Below, piece by piece: positions 34,391-44,038 of a stretch of 64,000 nt of DNA. Location: positions 620,001-684,000 of the forward strand of contig NZ_JABMCC010000115.1 in NCBI RefSeq assembly GCF_013359905.1, given 5' to 3'. Numbering within the stretch: position 1 is the stretch's first letter; each line of letters opens with the position of its first letter. Position numbers and translations under genes: made by a program. The notes beneath the pieces are model-generated. The model made no database searches. It saw only the letters and a program-made list of their open reading frames with translations, and was not told the DNA's origin. The stretch comes from Paenibacillus taichungensis (GTDB lineage Bacteria; Bacillota; Bacilli; Paenibacillales; Paenibacillaceae).

Positions 34391-35722
34391 ATGAGAAAAC
34401 TCCGTATTCGTACATTTACTATGCTTTGTTTATTCTTCTTGCTTACATTGCCTTGGATCTTTTTTGTCACGGCTCACTTTATGGACACTCAGTCGTTTAG
34501 CATCTCTACAAGCCAACAGCAAAATGATACGCTGCAAAGACATCTCACTGAGATGATCCACATGATTGAAGTTGGTACGGATAAATGGACGTATACCGGT
34601 TGGCAAAACGAACTTCATACTGAGTTGAGCAAAGCAAAGATGGATGTGGAGATTGAATCTGCGTCCAATTCGGAAATATATCGTTCCAGCCCGAAGCGTC
34701 ACAGTCGATTCTCGTCGACCGAACAGTTCTCTGTCATAAAGGATGGGGAATTGCTGGGGAGGGTTGTTCTTTATCTGCCTAAATCCAACGGAGTTCCAAT
34801 GATTGCTGCATTTTTCGGACTGCTGCTTTCTTTCTTTGTGGTTGGAGTTGAAATGAGAAGATTCCTTCTTAAACCTCTTGAGAAAATGAGCAAGGCGGCC
34901 AGACAAATTGCAGCAGGACATTGGGAAGTCCAATTACCTAAATCCAGAATCACGGAAATTGCCGAAGTCCGTGATGGATTCGAAGTTATGGTGAAGGGGC
35001 TTGAACAATCCCACCGTAAACAAGTGGAGCTTGAGGAAGAACGCAGATTTGTCACCGCAGCCGTTGCACATGATTTACGCACACCGTTGTTTGCCTTGCG
35101 GGGGTATTTGGATGGATTGGAACAAGGAATAGCTCAGTCACCGGAGAAGGTCACCCGATATATTGCCGTATGCAAAGAGAAATCCGCTCAATTGGATCGA
35201 TTGGTTGAGGACCTCTTCACTTTTACAAAAATGGAGTACTTGGAAAGTGAACTTAACACAAGAACGCTAGATTTAACACAGATCCTCCGAAGGTCGATAG
35301 AGAGTGTGAGTCCACAAGCTGAGCAGAAACATATTTCTATCTTAAACCAATTAACTGACGGTTGTTTTATTAACGGAGATTCGTATGTATTGGAGCGTGC
35401 GATGAACAATATATTGGAGAATGCCGTTAGATATACGCCATCAGGTGGCGCAATAACAGTCCGATGCTGTAAAGACGGCAAGAAAATCAGGTTTACAATC
35501 CGTGATACTGGACCTGGTTTCTCTTTCGAAGAATTAGAGCGAGTTTTTGAACCTCTGTATCGTGGGGAAACGTCTCGAAGTCGTGCAACTGGAGGCAGTG
35601 GATTAGGATTAACGATCTCACAACGAATGATGAAGCAACATGGAGGCGAACTTATGGTAAGTAACCACCCTGACGGTGGAGCAGTTCTGACAGGATGTTT
35701 ACCGCTAACTGACCCGAATTAA
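34391..35722 (+). CDS. Sensor histidine kinase
   Basis: A 443-residue sensor kinase. TM1 is at residues 10-29 and TM2 at 134-157, enclosing a roughly 100-residue extracellular sensor. HAMP follows (RRFLLKPLEKMSKAARQIAAG), then HisKA with His227 in VAHDLRTPLFALRG, and HATPase with NNILENAVRYT, DTGPGFS and GGSGLGLTIS. The ATG at 34391 has GAGGGAG six bases upstream, overlapping the regulator's last codons. The longer frame from 34376 overlaps the regulator and lacks a site. The stimulus is unknown; neighbouring genes suggest no clear target. Confidence 0.93.
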   Translation: MRKLRIRTFTMLCLFFLLTLPWIFFVTAHFMDTQSFSISTSQQQNDTLQRHLTEMIHMIEVGTDKWTYTGWQNELHTELSKAKMDVEIESASNSEIYRSSPKRHSRFSSTEQFSVIKDGELLGRVVLYLPKSNGVPMIAAFFGLLLSFFVVGVEMRRFLLKPLEKMSKAARQIAAGHWEVQLPKSRITEIAEVRDGFEVMVKGLEQSHRKQVELEEERRFVTAAVAHDLRTPLFALRGYLDGLEQGIAQSPEKVTRYIAVCKEKSAQLDRLVEDLFTFTKMEYLESELNTRTLDLTQILRRSIESVSPQAEQKHISILNQLTDGCFINGDSYVLERAMNNILENAVRYTPSGGAITVRCCKDGKKIRFTIRDTGPGFSFEELERVFEPLYRGETSRSRATGGSGLGLTISQRMMKQHGGELMVSNHPDGGAVLTGCLPLTDPN

Positions 35723-35796
35723 AAAGATTTGAGCGGTCCTTGTCTCCTAAGATTAGGGTATGTTATTTAACGCATATTATGATGGATTTTGACTTT

Positions 35797-35836
35797 AGAC
35801 TGGAAGAGAGGTAAGCCTTATCCCAGCTTCCAGTCT
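35797..35836. repeat. Inverted repeat, 10-bp perfect arms
   Basis: AGACTGGAAG and CTTCCAGTCT, separated by 20 bases that can pair further (GGTAAG with CTTATCC). No T run follows, so it is not an ordinary terminator. It lies between the kinase stop and the reductase promoter. Confidence 0.6.
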
Positions 35837-35925
35837 GGATATCACGATATTATGCTTGATTTGTTAACGTGTTAGATATAATATGTTCATATGTTTAAAC
35901 TCTTAAACGTAATGGAGTGATTTAA

Positions 35926-36927
35926 ATGCAAGCCATGGTAATTGAGAAATACGGGAAGAATGTTCCCTTGATACAGAAAGAAATGCCTATTCCTCAAATC
36001 GGAGATCATGATGTATTGGTGGAAATCCATGCAGCAAGCTTAAATCCGATTGATTTTAAAATAAAAGAGGGCAAGGTAAAGCTCCTGCTGAATTACAAGA
36101 TGCCATTGATCCTTGGCAATGATTTTTCCGGTGTTGTGGTCAAGGTGGGTAAACAGGTAAACGCTTATAAACCTGGAGATGAGGTATATGGAAGACCGCG
36201 TAAAGACAGAATTGGAACTTTGGCTGAATACATTGCTGTCCATGAAGAAGACATCGCGCTGAAGCCCCAAAACTTAAACTTTGAAGAAGCAGCATCCATA
36301 CCACTGGTCGGTCTTACGACATATCAAGCCTTTTACGAAATTTTGAACCTTCAGAAAGGCCAAAAAATTTTGATTCACGCAGGATCAGGAGGGGTTGGCA
36401 CGTTCGCCATCCAGTTGGCCAAATTAATGGGAGCTTATGTTGCTACTACTGCCAGCGATAGAGGTTACGCATTGGTCCAATCCCTTGGTGCCGATCGTAT
36501 TATCAATTATCGTAAAGAAAATTTTGAAGAAATACTGTCGGGATATGATGCGGTGTATGACACGATAGGAGGCGAGGTGCTGGAAAAATCCTTCCAAGTA
36601 CTTAAGCCGAATGGGAAAATAGTATCTATTTCCGGTTTGCCGAACGCGAGATTCGGGCGAGAAGCCAACTTAGGCTGGTTAAAGACCACACTGCTATCGA
36701 TTGTGAGCCATAGGATTACAACTCTTGAGAAGAAAAACCAAGCAAAATATCATTTTCTGTTTATGAAACCAAGCGGGTTGCAATTAGAGCAAATAAAGGG
36801 TTACTTGGAGGAAGGTCTCATTAAACCAGTGATTGATAAGGTTTATAATTTCAAGGATGTCGGGCAAGCATTTCAGTATCTTGAAGGTGGAAGTGCCAAG
36901 GGAAAGGTCATCGTTAAAATGAAGTGA
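35926..36927 (+). CDS. NADP-dependent medium-chain reductase (quinone oxidoreductase-like)
   Basis: A 333-residue zinc-free medium-chain dehydrogenase/reductase. The N-terminal GroES-like domain (HDVLVEIHAASLNPIDFKIKEG, LGNDFSGVVVKVG) lacks the zinc ligands. The Rossmann domain starts LIHAGSGGVGTFAIQLAKLMGA with the AxxGGVG nucleotide signature. Such enzymes reduce quinones or enals using NADPH, often in response to electrophile stress. Start ATG 35926 follows GGAGTGA. It stands alone, followed by a hairpin at 36949-36979. Confidence 0.92.
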   Translation: MQAMVIEKYGKNVPLIQKEMPIPQIGDHDVLVEIHAASLNPIDFKIKEGKVKLLLNYKMPLILGNDFSGVVVKVGKQVNAYKPGDEVYGRPRKDRIGTLAEYIAVHEEDIALKPQNLNFEEAASIPLVGLTTYQAFYEILNLQKGQKILIHAGSGGVGTFAIQLAKLMGAYVATTASDRGYALVQSLGADRIINYRKENFEEILSGYDAVYDTIGGEVLEKSFQVLKPNGKIVSISGLPNARFGREANLGWLKTTLLSIVSHRITTLEKKNQAKYHFLFMKPSGLQLEQIKGYLEEGLIKPVIDKVYNFKDVGQAFQYLEGGSAKGKVIVKMK

Positions 36928-36948
36928 AGTGTTCAATGGAGATGTATA

Positions 36949-36979
36949 CCGTTCTTGTCCGAATGGAGGGCAAGAACGG
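36949..36979. terminator. Hairpin between convergent genes
   Basis: CCGTTCTTG/CAAGAACGG 9-bp perfect stem with a 13-base loop. There is no T run, so termination is only likely by position between the reductase and the AraC-GyrI gene. Confidence 0.5.
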
Positions 36980-37000
36980 ATACTATAATTCTCATTCTCT

Positions 37001-37846
37001 TTATTTTATCGGTATCCAGATTTGTGGCGGCTTGTGAGGTCCTGAATATACTTCAAGTTCAGGTATACCCGCATGCTCGTAAGGGTTGGAAGGAAACCAT
37101 TCAGAAATAATCTGCTTCCATAAACGCTGCATACTTTCTGGCATCGGACCTTCAACTTCAAAGACACTCCATTTAGAAGCTGGAATTGTGAAGGATGATA
37201 ATCCTTCAGGCACTTCACCATCATAAGCCGTAGCAATCCAATATTCCATCTGCTTCTCCTGGATTTCGTTCTGATCCACACAGACACCTAACAATCCTTG
37301 AATTACACCATTATTCAATTCAAATAAACGATCTTCTGTACCACTCGTATACGCATCCTGCCACATTTTGGCTATGCCTCGCAAGTTTTCCCCATCGATA
37401 TAAGAGAAAGCCTGCTTTATCCCTACTAATGTAAACGCAGCTTGTTCAACAATTCTGTGATTCATCGGTTCTGCTCCTTTTAGACTTAATTGAATAACCA
37501 AACGATTATACGATTTGATAGAAGTAATGTTCTTACGCGCTTCACTGGGGGCAATTCCGTGCTGTCTACGAAAAGCTTTGGAGAAAGATTCAGGAGTGTC
37601 ATAACCATACTTGAGCGCCAGATCAATGATTTTCTGATCACTCTGTATCAGTTCATTGGCTGCCAATGTTAACCGTCTTCGTCTGATATATTCGGCTACC
37701 GTAACATCAGTTAATAAGGCAAACGTACGTTGAAAATGAAAGGGAGAAATATGAGCTTGAGCTGCAATTTGCTCCATAGTCATATTTTCGAGTAAATGTT
37801 CTTCCATATATGCAATAGCTGCCTGTAATGATTCGATCCAGTTCAT
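37001..37846 (-). CDS. AraC family regulator with C-terminal GyrI-like effector domain
   Basis: A 281-residue regulator with the DNA-binding domain first (residues 1-100: MTMEQIAAQAHISPFHFQRTFALLTDVTVAEYIRRRRL, then IIDLALKYGYDTPESFSKAFRRQHGIAPSEARK) and a GyrI-like/BmrR effector-binding domain last (FTLVGIKQAFSY, YWIATAYDGEVPEGL, SKWSVFEVEGPMPESMQRLWKQI). This Rob/SoxS-GyrI order is typical of sensors of aromatic or cationic drugs. Start: ATG 37846, since the longer GTG start (37858) overlaps the AAGGAG site itself. Confidence 0.92.
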   Translation of the reverse strand: MNWIESLQAAIAYMEEHLLENMTMEQIAAQAHISPFHFQRTFALLTDVTVAEYIRRRRLTLAANELIQSDQKIIDLALKYGYDTPESFSKAFRRQHGIAPSEARKNITSIKSYNRLVIQLSLKGAEPMNHRIVEQAAFTLVGIKQAFSYIDGENLRGIAKMWQDAYTSGTEDRLFELNNGVIQGLLGVCVDQNEIQEKQMEYWIATAYDGEVPEGLSSFTIPASKWSVFEVEGPMPESMQRLWKQIISEWFPSNPYEHAGIPELEVYSGPHKPPQIWIPIK

Positions 37847-38167
37847 ACGGTTAACCACTCCTTGATTCCTATAATAGATGAAGACTGATTCAAGAACCTG
37901 TCATTATGTGCTTTCATTTGTCCGGTTAGGGAAAGAGGGAGAGGAAACCCAATACACACGAAAAAAGATAACCCCTGATGAATTCAAAGGCCATCTTTTT
38001 TCGAAAAAAAGAATTGAACGAAAAATAACGCTATGATATAATCGTTAGCGCCATTGACAAACAAAATGAAAGTATGTACTTATTTTTATCCCTACTTTAA
38101 TTTTACATCTGGAATTTTGATTTGTCAATGCTCTTTTTCATCCCAAAAATAGGAGTGGTTCGGAGAG
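37847..38167. other. Intergenic region before helD
   Basis: 321 bases with an 11-bp inverted repeat CGAAAAAAGAT/ATCTTTTTTCG (37959-37969 and 37993-38003) and a possible promoter TTGACA (38053-38058) with a weak -10 17 bp later. I see no rifamycin-associated element. Confidence 0.5.
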
Positions 38168-40597
38168 ATGCAAACACAAGATTGGCAGCTGGAACAGGAA
38201 CGTCTAGAGTCTGTAAGAAGCAAACTGCAGGCCAGAATCACAGAATTGGAGCCAGAGGTTGCCGGAATGCGTGACCAGGCTTCGGAAATTCGCAAGCGCT
38301 TTTGGGAAGAGGTGACGATCAATACCAGCACCCACGAAGATTTCGAAGAGACTTTCTATACCATTAACCAGCAGTCCGCGGTATTGGCCGAGCGGGAACG
38401 GGGTCACATGCGGTTGGCACAGCAATGGAATAACATGAAGCGTTTGCTCCCGTCCCCTTATTTTGGCCGCATCGACTTTCAGGAGAAAGGTCTGGCCCTC
38501 CCCGATCAGATCTATATCGGCGTATCTTCTTTTGTCGACGAAGACGGATTGAGCTTTCTGATCTATGATTGGCGTACACCGATCGCGAGCATGTACTACG
38601 ACTCTTCCCCTGGCGTAGCGTCCTATGTGACACCGATCGGGCGAATCGATGGCACAATGGAGCTGAAACGGCAATTTCAGATCCATAACGGAGAAATCCG
38701 CAATATGTTTGATGCAAACGAAACGATTGGAGACCAATTGTTGCAGCAAGTGCTCGGCAAAGGTGCAGATTCACAAATGAAAAGTATCGTGGCAACCATC
38801 CAGAAGGAACAAAACGCCATTATCCGTAATGACACAAGCCGAATGCTAATCGTACAAGGAGCAGCTGGTAGCGGTAAAACTTCCGCAGCTTTACAGCGGG
38901 TGGCGTACTTATTATACAAACACCGCCAGACGATTAGTGCTGATCAGATCGTCCTTTTCTCACCGAATCCGATGTTTGGCAGTTATATTTCCACTGTCCT
39001 TCCGGAGCTCGGCGAAGATAATATGCAGCAGACTACTTTTCAACAATTTCTCGACTATTGGCTCGGCTCTTCGTTGCGTCCGGAGGATGTCTTTGATCAG
39101 ATTGAATATGTACTAACCTCGCATGGAGCTCCGGGCTATGAGGCGCGGCTTCAGGGGATTGAATATAAAGCCTCCGATGCTTTTCTGCAAGCCTTGCAGA
39201 ACTACGGAAACTGGCTGGGGCAGGAAGGCATGCGATTCAACAGCATTCGGTTTCGAAATCGTGATTTGATTACTGCGGAGCAAATGAGAGCCAAATTTTA
39301 CGGCTATGATCGTTCCCTGCCCTTGCTAAATCGCGTTGTACTCTTACAGGAATGGCTGCTGAAAGAGTTGGCTTCGCTGGAACGCAAAGAACGTGAAGAA
39401 TCGTGGGTACAAGAAGAATTGAATTATCTGGACAATGATCAGTATGCGGATATCTTCGAAGTGTTGCATAAAGATAAGGAAGTATTTGATATCGCGGAAC
39501 AGTACGCCAAAGTTCGCGAGAAAATAGGCAACAAGCGTCGGGAAGATGAAGGCGATTTTGATTTCGCGCAGAAGGAAGAGGAGCTGCTCGGCCGTAAGAT
39601 CGTGAAAGAACGTTTTAACCCACTAAGAAAAGGTATCAAGAAATTCTCGTTTGTTGATATCAAAGGTATATATGGCGATTTGTTTGTTGACGAAGCCGCT
39701 TATCGGGAGAAAACGAATGCTACGTTTATCCCCACGCTATGGCCTGAGATATGCAGTCAAACCAAGGAAAGCCTGCTCCAGAACGCGTTGTTCCATGAGG
39801 ATGCGACTCCCTATTTGTATGTAAAAGAAATGATTGAAGGTGTTCGGACAAACACGGAAATTAAATATGTCTTTGTTGATGAAGGTCAGGATTATTCAAC
39901 ATTTCAATATGAATATCTCAAAAAGCTGTTTCCCCGAGCTCGTATGACCGTGCTCGGCGATTTCGGGCAAGCGATCTTCACACAGGCTACTAATTTAGCC
40001 GCAGCTGATTCACCACTAGTCCGTCTCTACGGTGAAGCCGAAACAAGTCTTTTCTCCCTAGTACGCAGTTATCGCTCTACGAAGGAGATCGTTGAATTTA
40101 CAAGAGCGATGCTTCTAGACGGAGATGAAATTGTAGCCTTTGAAAGAAAAGGCCTAAAGCCCCTGCTGACGAGAAGCAACGACAGAGAGAAGCTGGATGC
40201 ACAAATGGTGGCAGATATCGCGTCGCTAAGAGCCGAGGGCTTTGATTCCATAGCTATTATTACGAAGACCGCCGCCGAAAGCCATAAGGCCTATGAATCG
40301 TTACAGATTCAAGGAGGCGAAGCGTTGCAGCTCGTTACGAAGGAAACGTTCAACTTCGAAAAAGGTATAATGGTCATCCCTGTGTACCTTGCCAAAGGTG
40401 TTGAGTTTGATGCAGTCTTGGTCTATGATGCTTCGTCTGGAGCTTATGGTCGCGACAATGAACGCAAACTGCTTTATACGGCGTGTACGCGCGCTATGCA
40501 TCGGCTTCATCTGTACATGACGGGCGATTGGTCACCTTTCATACAGGCCTTTCCAGTAGATTTGTATGAGGAATCAGAGGCTTATACAACGGAGTAA
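38168..40597 (+). CDS. helD: HelD, RNA polymerase recycling ATPase
   Basis: An 809-residue SF1 (UvrD/Rep-like) ATPase with the HelD layout. The N-terminus is a coiled-coil (residues 5-50, LEQERLESVRSKLQARITELEPE), the arm that enters the RNA polymerase secondary channel. A HelD-specific linker follows (YFGRIDF, YIGVSSFVDEDG, IYDWRTPIASMYYD). Motor motifs: Walker A GAAGSGKTSAALQR (from 231), DEGQDYS (Walker B), LVRSYRST and KGVEFDAVLVYDA. HelD dissociates stalled or post-termination RNA polymerase; some actinobacterial forms give rifampicin tolerance. It is slightly longer than B. subtilis HelD (774). Monocistronic, with a terminator after it. Confidence 0.95.
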   Translation: MQTQDWQLEQERLESVRSKLQARITELEPEVAGMRDQASEIRKRFWEEVTINTSTHEDFEETFYTINQQSAVLAERERGHMRLAQQWNNMKRLLPSPYFGRIDFQEKGLALPDQIYIGVSSFVDEDGLSFLIYDWRTPIASMYYDSSPGVASYVTPIGRIDGTMELKRQFQIHNGEIRNMFDANETIGDQLLQQVLGKGADSQMKSIVATIQKEQNAIIRNDTSRMLIVQGAAGSGKTSAALQRVAYLLYKHRQTISADQIVLFSPNPMFGSYISTVLPELGEDNMQQTTFQQFLDYWLGSSLRPEDVFDQIEYVLTSHGAPGYEARLQGIEYKASDAFLQALQNYGNWLGQEGMRFNSIRFRNRDLITAEQMRAKFYGYDRSLPLLNRVVLLQEWLLKELASLERKEREESWVQEELNYLDNDQYADIFEVLHKDKEVFDIAEQYAKVREKIGNKRREDEGDFDFAQKEEELLGRKIVKERFNPLRKGIKKFSFVDIKGIYGDLFVDEAAYREKTNATFIPTLWPEICSQTKESLLQNALFHEDATPYLYVKEMIEGVRTNTEIKYVFVDEGQDYSTFQYEYLKKLFPRARMTVLGDFGQAIFTQATNLAAADSPLVRLYGEAETSLFSLVRSYRSTKEIVEFTRAMLLDGDEIVAFERKGLKPLLTRSNDREKLDAQMVADIASLRAEGFDSIAIITKTAAESHKAYESLQIQGGEALQLVTKETFNFEKGIMVIPVYLAKGVEFDAVLVYDASSGAYGRDNERKLLYTACTRAMHRLHLYMTGDWSPFIQAFPVDLYEESEAYTTE

Positions 40598-40661
40598 ACA
40601 TGCTCGCATTGTCTGATATCTAGCAGCGTATGAGAATTGAACTACTTAAATAAGTAGCACT

Positions 40662-40688
40662 AGTCGCCTTTTAGGCGACTTTTTTTTG
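40662..40688 (+). terminator. Terminator after helD
   Basis: AGTCGCC/GGCGACT stem with loop TTTTA and an eight-T tail. Same stem as the terminator at 10785. Confidence 0.9.
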
Positions 40689-40861
40689 AATTTCTAAGTC
40701 ATTATAGAGATGAACTTGTCAGCGATAACCTTTGAATTATTTCCATATTGTTATACTCAGCATAAATTTTATTATATGGGTGGACTAAGCTTACAGTTAT
40801 ATAATAGAAATACGTAACCAGAAGAATAGATTGCATACATAAAGTAAAGAGGAGCTAAGAC

Positions 40862-43711
40862 ATGTTAACCAAAATGAACTTGCAGGGAAGCTGGGAGCTT
40901 CAACTGGATGAACATAAACAAGGCGTACAAGGTCCATTTAACGATACCATAACGCTGCCGAACACGACTTCTCATGCGCGCAAAGGAAGAAAGAATGATG
41001 AGTCTCAGATCGGGTCTTTGGCTGATGAATATTCATATGAAGGATGGGTGTGGCTGAAAAGGGAGATTGATATACCTTCAACGCTTGCTGGCAAGAAATG
41101 CAGTTTGTATCTGGAACGCACGCGCATAACCAAGTTATGGGTCGATGGTGAAGAAGTTGGAGCGCAGGATAGTCTTAACACCCCCCATGTGTATATCTTG
41201 CCGGAAGGGCTATCAGAGGGAGAACACACCCTCACTATCCGGGTCGATAATACGGACTATCCGACGAAAGGCGGGCATCTTACATCCGTTGATACTCAGA
41301 CCAACTGGAACGGAATTACCGGGAAGCTGGAGCTTCATTTTTACCACGACGTGCACTTGGGTGAGGTACAGATCTATCCCAATGCTACAGAGCGAACATT
41401 CAGAATCACAAGTACATTGTCCAAATCGATACCAGGTACTGTATTGTCCGTTACTGCGCAAACCTTCAAGCCACTCTTAAAAGAGACTTATGGATATGTG
41501 GCATCAGACAGAGATCATGTGGTGAATGAGCAAACCTATCCATGTAGCCAGGACGAAGTTAATGTGCTCTACAAGATGGGAGACGACGCATTGCTCTGGA
41601 GTGATTCTGACCCACATCTGTATGTGCTGACCCTTACTCTGATGGGTGAACATGGCGATGTGCTGGATACAACTGAAATCATAACAGGACTGCGAGATTT
41701 TGAAGCGAATGGAGATGCTTTTACCATCAACGGTCGAAAGACCTTTCTTCGTGGAAAACATGATGGTCTAATCTTCCCGCTTACAGGTTACGCGCCAACC
41801 GATGTGGATGAATGGCTGCGAATCCTGAGCATTTCCAAATCATATGGTATAAATCATTATCGTTTCCATACCTGTTGTCCGCCTGAAGCAGCGTTCACCG
41901 CTGCAGATATGCTTGGCATCTATATGGAGCCTGAATTGCCATTCTGGGGAACAATCACGGATGAACTTGACCCACAGCACAATCAGGCTGAACAGGACTA
42001 TCTCATTCGAGAAGGCTTTGCCATGCTCAAGGCGTATGGGAATCATCCTTCTTTTGTAATGATGTCACTCGGTAATGAACTTTGGGGCAGTAAAGAAAGA
42101 CTGAATGCCATTATCAAAGCGTATAGAGCATTTGATCCACGCCCTCTGTACACCCAGGGTTCAAACAATTTTCAGTTCACTCCGCTGATTCTAGAGGAAG
42201 AAGATTTTTACTGTGGCGTACGTTTTTCCAAAGATAGACTTTTCCGCGGCTCTTATGCCATGTGTGATGCACCGTTGGGTCATGTTCAAACCGACGTGCC
42301 TGGTACTCTGAAGGACTACGACGACATGATTTTGCCCGTTGGAACAGTTTCAGAGAATGAGAGAATTCAAGCAGAAGAATCTGAAATTCAAATTCAATAT
42401 GGCACGGAAGCCAAGACTGTGAAAGCCGCTTCTGTTGAACAACAACTCATTCCACATCTACCCGTCATTTCCCATGAGATTGGACAATATGCCATGTATC
42501 CCAATTATGAAGAGATCGAGAAGTATACCGGATCGCTGAAGGCAAAAAACTTCGAGGTGTTTCGGGAACGATTGCAATCCAAAGGAATGGGACATCTGGC
42601 TGAACCCTTTTTCAAAAGCTCTGGCAAACTTGCAGTAGCCTGCTATAAGGAGGAGCTTGAGGCGGCATTTCGATCCAATCATCTGGCAGGATTTCAATTG
42701 CTCGATCTTCAGGACTTTAGTGGACAGGGGACAGCACTGGTAGGTATTTTGGATGCCTTCATGGATTCGAAAGGGCTGGTTATTCCCGAGGAGTGGAGAA
42801 CGTATTGCTCCGATGCAGTGCTTCTGGCCCGATTCGAGAAATTTAACTACAATTCGGGTGAAGATTTCAATGCCCACATTCAATTAAGGTACTACCGAAC
42901 AGATTCATTGAGGGGTTATAATGTGGAGTGGGAAATGCGTGATTCGGATCAGCGGATTGCACAAGGAAAAGACGAGATTTCCTTTGTCTCTGGAGAAACT
43001 TGGTTTGAGATTAGCCAAATTAAGTTCAAGCTGCCTGATGTGAAAAAGATGACGCCGATCACTCTATCCCTGCACATTCCAGGTACCGATATTCGGAAAC
43101 AATATGACCTATGGATATACCCTGATCATGATGTGACAGCTATTGAACATGACTATATTTATAAGGAATTGTCCAATGAAGTCATTAATTTACTGGAAAA
43201 AGGCGAGAGTGTGCTGTTACTCCCAACACTCGAGGATAACGATAATTCAGTTGAAGGCACATATTGTACCGATTTCTGGTGTTATCCGATGTTCCGATCC
43301 ATTTCGGAAAGCATGAACAAGCAAGTTCCCATCGGCACACTTGGACTTCTAATTAATAACGCACACCCAGCATTGAAGCACTTCCCAAGTGAGGTGTATT
43401 CCACTTATCCTTGGTGGCATATCGTTATGAATTCACGGTCTATTATTTTGGATAAGGTCGCAGAAAATGTTCAGCCTTTCGTTCAAACCATCGATAATTT
43501 TGAACGTAATCATAAGCTGGGGCTGCTGTTTGAATGCCAGGTTGGAAAAGGTAAGCTGCTTGTTGGGGCACTAAATTATGATAAATTGATTAATCAGACA
43601 GAAGGGCGCCAGTTACTTTACAGCCTTGCACAATATGTAAAAAGTGAGGACTTCCAACCGGAAGCCAAGATAGAGCTGGATGAGCTTCAACAGTTGTTAG
43701 GCAAGAAATAG
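40862..43711 (+). CDS. GH2 family glycoside hydrolase
   Basis: A 949-residue cytosolic glycosidase (no signal) with GH2 organisation: N-terminal sugar-binding jelly roll (LQGSWELQLDE, YEGWVWLKREIDIP, RITKLWVDGEEVG), an immunoglobulin-like domain, then a TIM barrel from about residue 290. The acid/base Glu is in MMSLGNELWGS (E406) and a plausible nucleophile is E539 in PVISHEIGQYAMYPNY. A long C-terminal part of about 400 residues includes further beta domains. Specificity is not clear; GH2 includes beta-galactosidases, mannosidases and others. AGAGGAG precedes the ATG. No transporter or regulator is adjacent. Confidence 0.9.
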   Translation: MLTKMNLQGSWELQLDEHKQGVQGPFNDTITLPNTTSHARKGRKNDESQIGSLADEYSYEGWVWLKREIDIPSTLAGKKCSLYLERTRITKLWVDGEEVGAQDSLNTPHVYILPEGLSEGEHTLTIRVDNTDYPTKGGHLTSVDTQTNWNGITGKLELHFYHDVHLGEVQIYPNATERTFRITSTLSKSIPGTVLSVTAQTFKPLLKETYGYVASDRDHVVNEQTYPCSQDEVNVLYKMGDDALLWSDSDPHLYVLTLTLMGEHGDVLDTTEIITGLRDFEANGDAFTINGRKTFLRGKHDGLIFPLTGYAPTDVDEWLRILSISKSYGINHYRFHTCCPPEAAFTAADMLGIYMEPELPFWGTITDELDPQHNQAEQDYLIREGFAMLKAYGNHPSFVMMSLGNELWGSKERLNAIIKAYRAFDPRPLYTQGSNNFQFTPLILEEEDFYCGVRFSKDRLFRGSYAMCDAPLGHVQTDVPGTLKDYDDMILPVGTVSENERIQAEESEIQIQYGTEAKTVKAASVEQQLIPHLPVISHEIGQYAMYPNYEEIEKYTGSLKAKNFEVFRERLQSKGMGHLAEPFFKSSGKLAVACYKEELEAAFRSNHLAGFQLLDLQDFSGQGTALVGILDAFMDSKGLVIPEEWRTYCSDAVLLARFEKFNYNSGEDFNAHIQLRYYRTDSLRGYNVEWEMRDSDQRIAQGKDEISFVSGETWFEISQIKFKLPDVKKMTPITLSLHIPGTDIRKQYDLWIYPDHDVTAIEHDYIYKELSNEVINLLEKGESVLLLPTLEDNDNSVEGTYCTDFWCYPMFRSISESMNKQVPIGTLGLLINNAHPALKHFPSEVYSTYPWWHIVMNSRSIILDKVAENVQPFVQTIDNFERNHKLGLLFECQVGKGKLLVGALNYDKLINQTEGRQLLYSLAQYVKSEDFQPEAKIELDELQQLLGKK

Positions 43712-44038
43712 AACCTGAATAGCAGGTTCTTAGTGACAAAAACATCCACCGATCAGATCCGCCATACTAAACGAGAGTTTGTTCTCAGAAACTAACAAGA
43801 AACCCTTCAAACTGTTTTTTTTACAGTTCGAAGGGTTTTCATTAATTATAGACGCTTAAAAGTGTCACTACTGTTTTACTCCCAAAAGCATCGACGTAAT
43901 CAACAGTAACATAGTTAGTTAACAAGAAAATTATTATGTAAACTTAGTAAAAAGTCAGTTTTATTTCTTTTTACCTTAATGACATAAAACCTCCATCATA
44001 TGTAAACCGTAATGGGGTACGCATGAAGGAGGATACAT
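43712..44038 (+). other. Intergenic region between the GH2 and permease genes
   Basis: 327 bases. It holds the terminator at 43801-43840 and then AT-rich sequence leading to AAGGAGG before the permease ATG. No riboswitch is recognised. Confidence 0.6.
43801..43840 (+). terminator. Terminator after the GH2 gene
   Basis: AACCCTTC-AACTGT with ACAGTT-GAAGGGTT and a T-rich loop and tail. Confidence 0.85.

Noticed and set aside
37959..38003. A rifamycin-associated element or terminator upstream of helD
   Set aside because: The inverted repeat is AT-rich and unlike the known element, and no gene ends next to it; kept only as a note in the intergenic entry.
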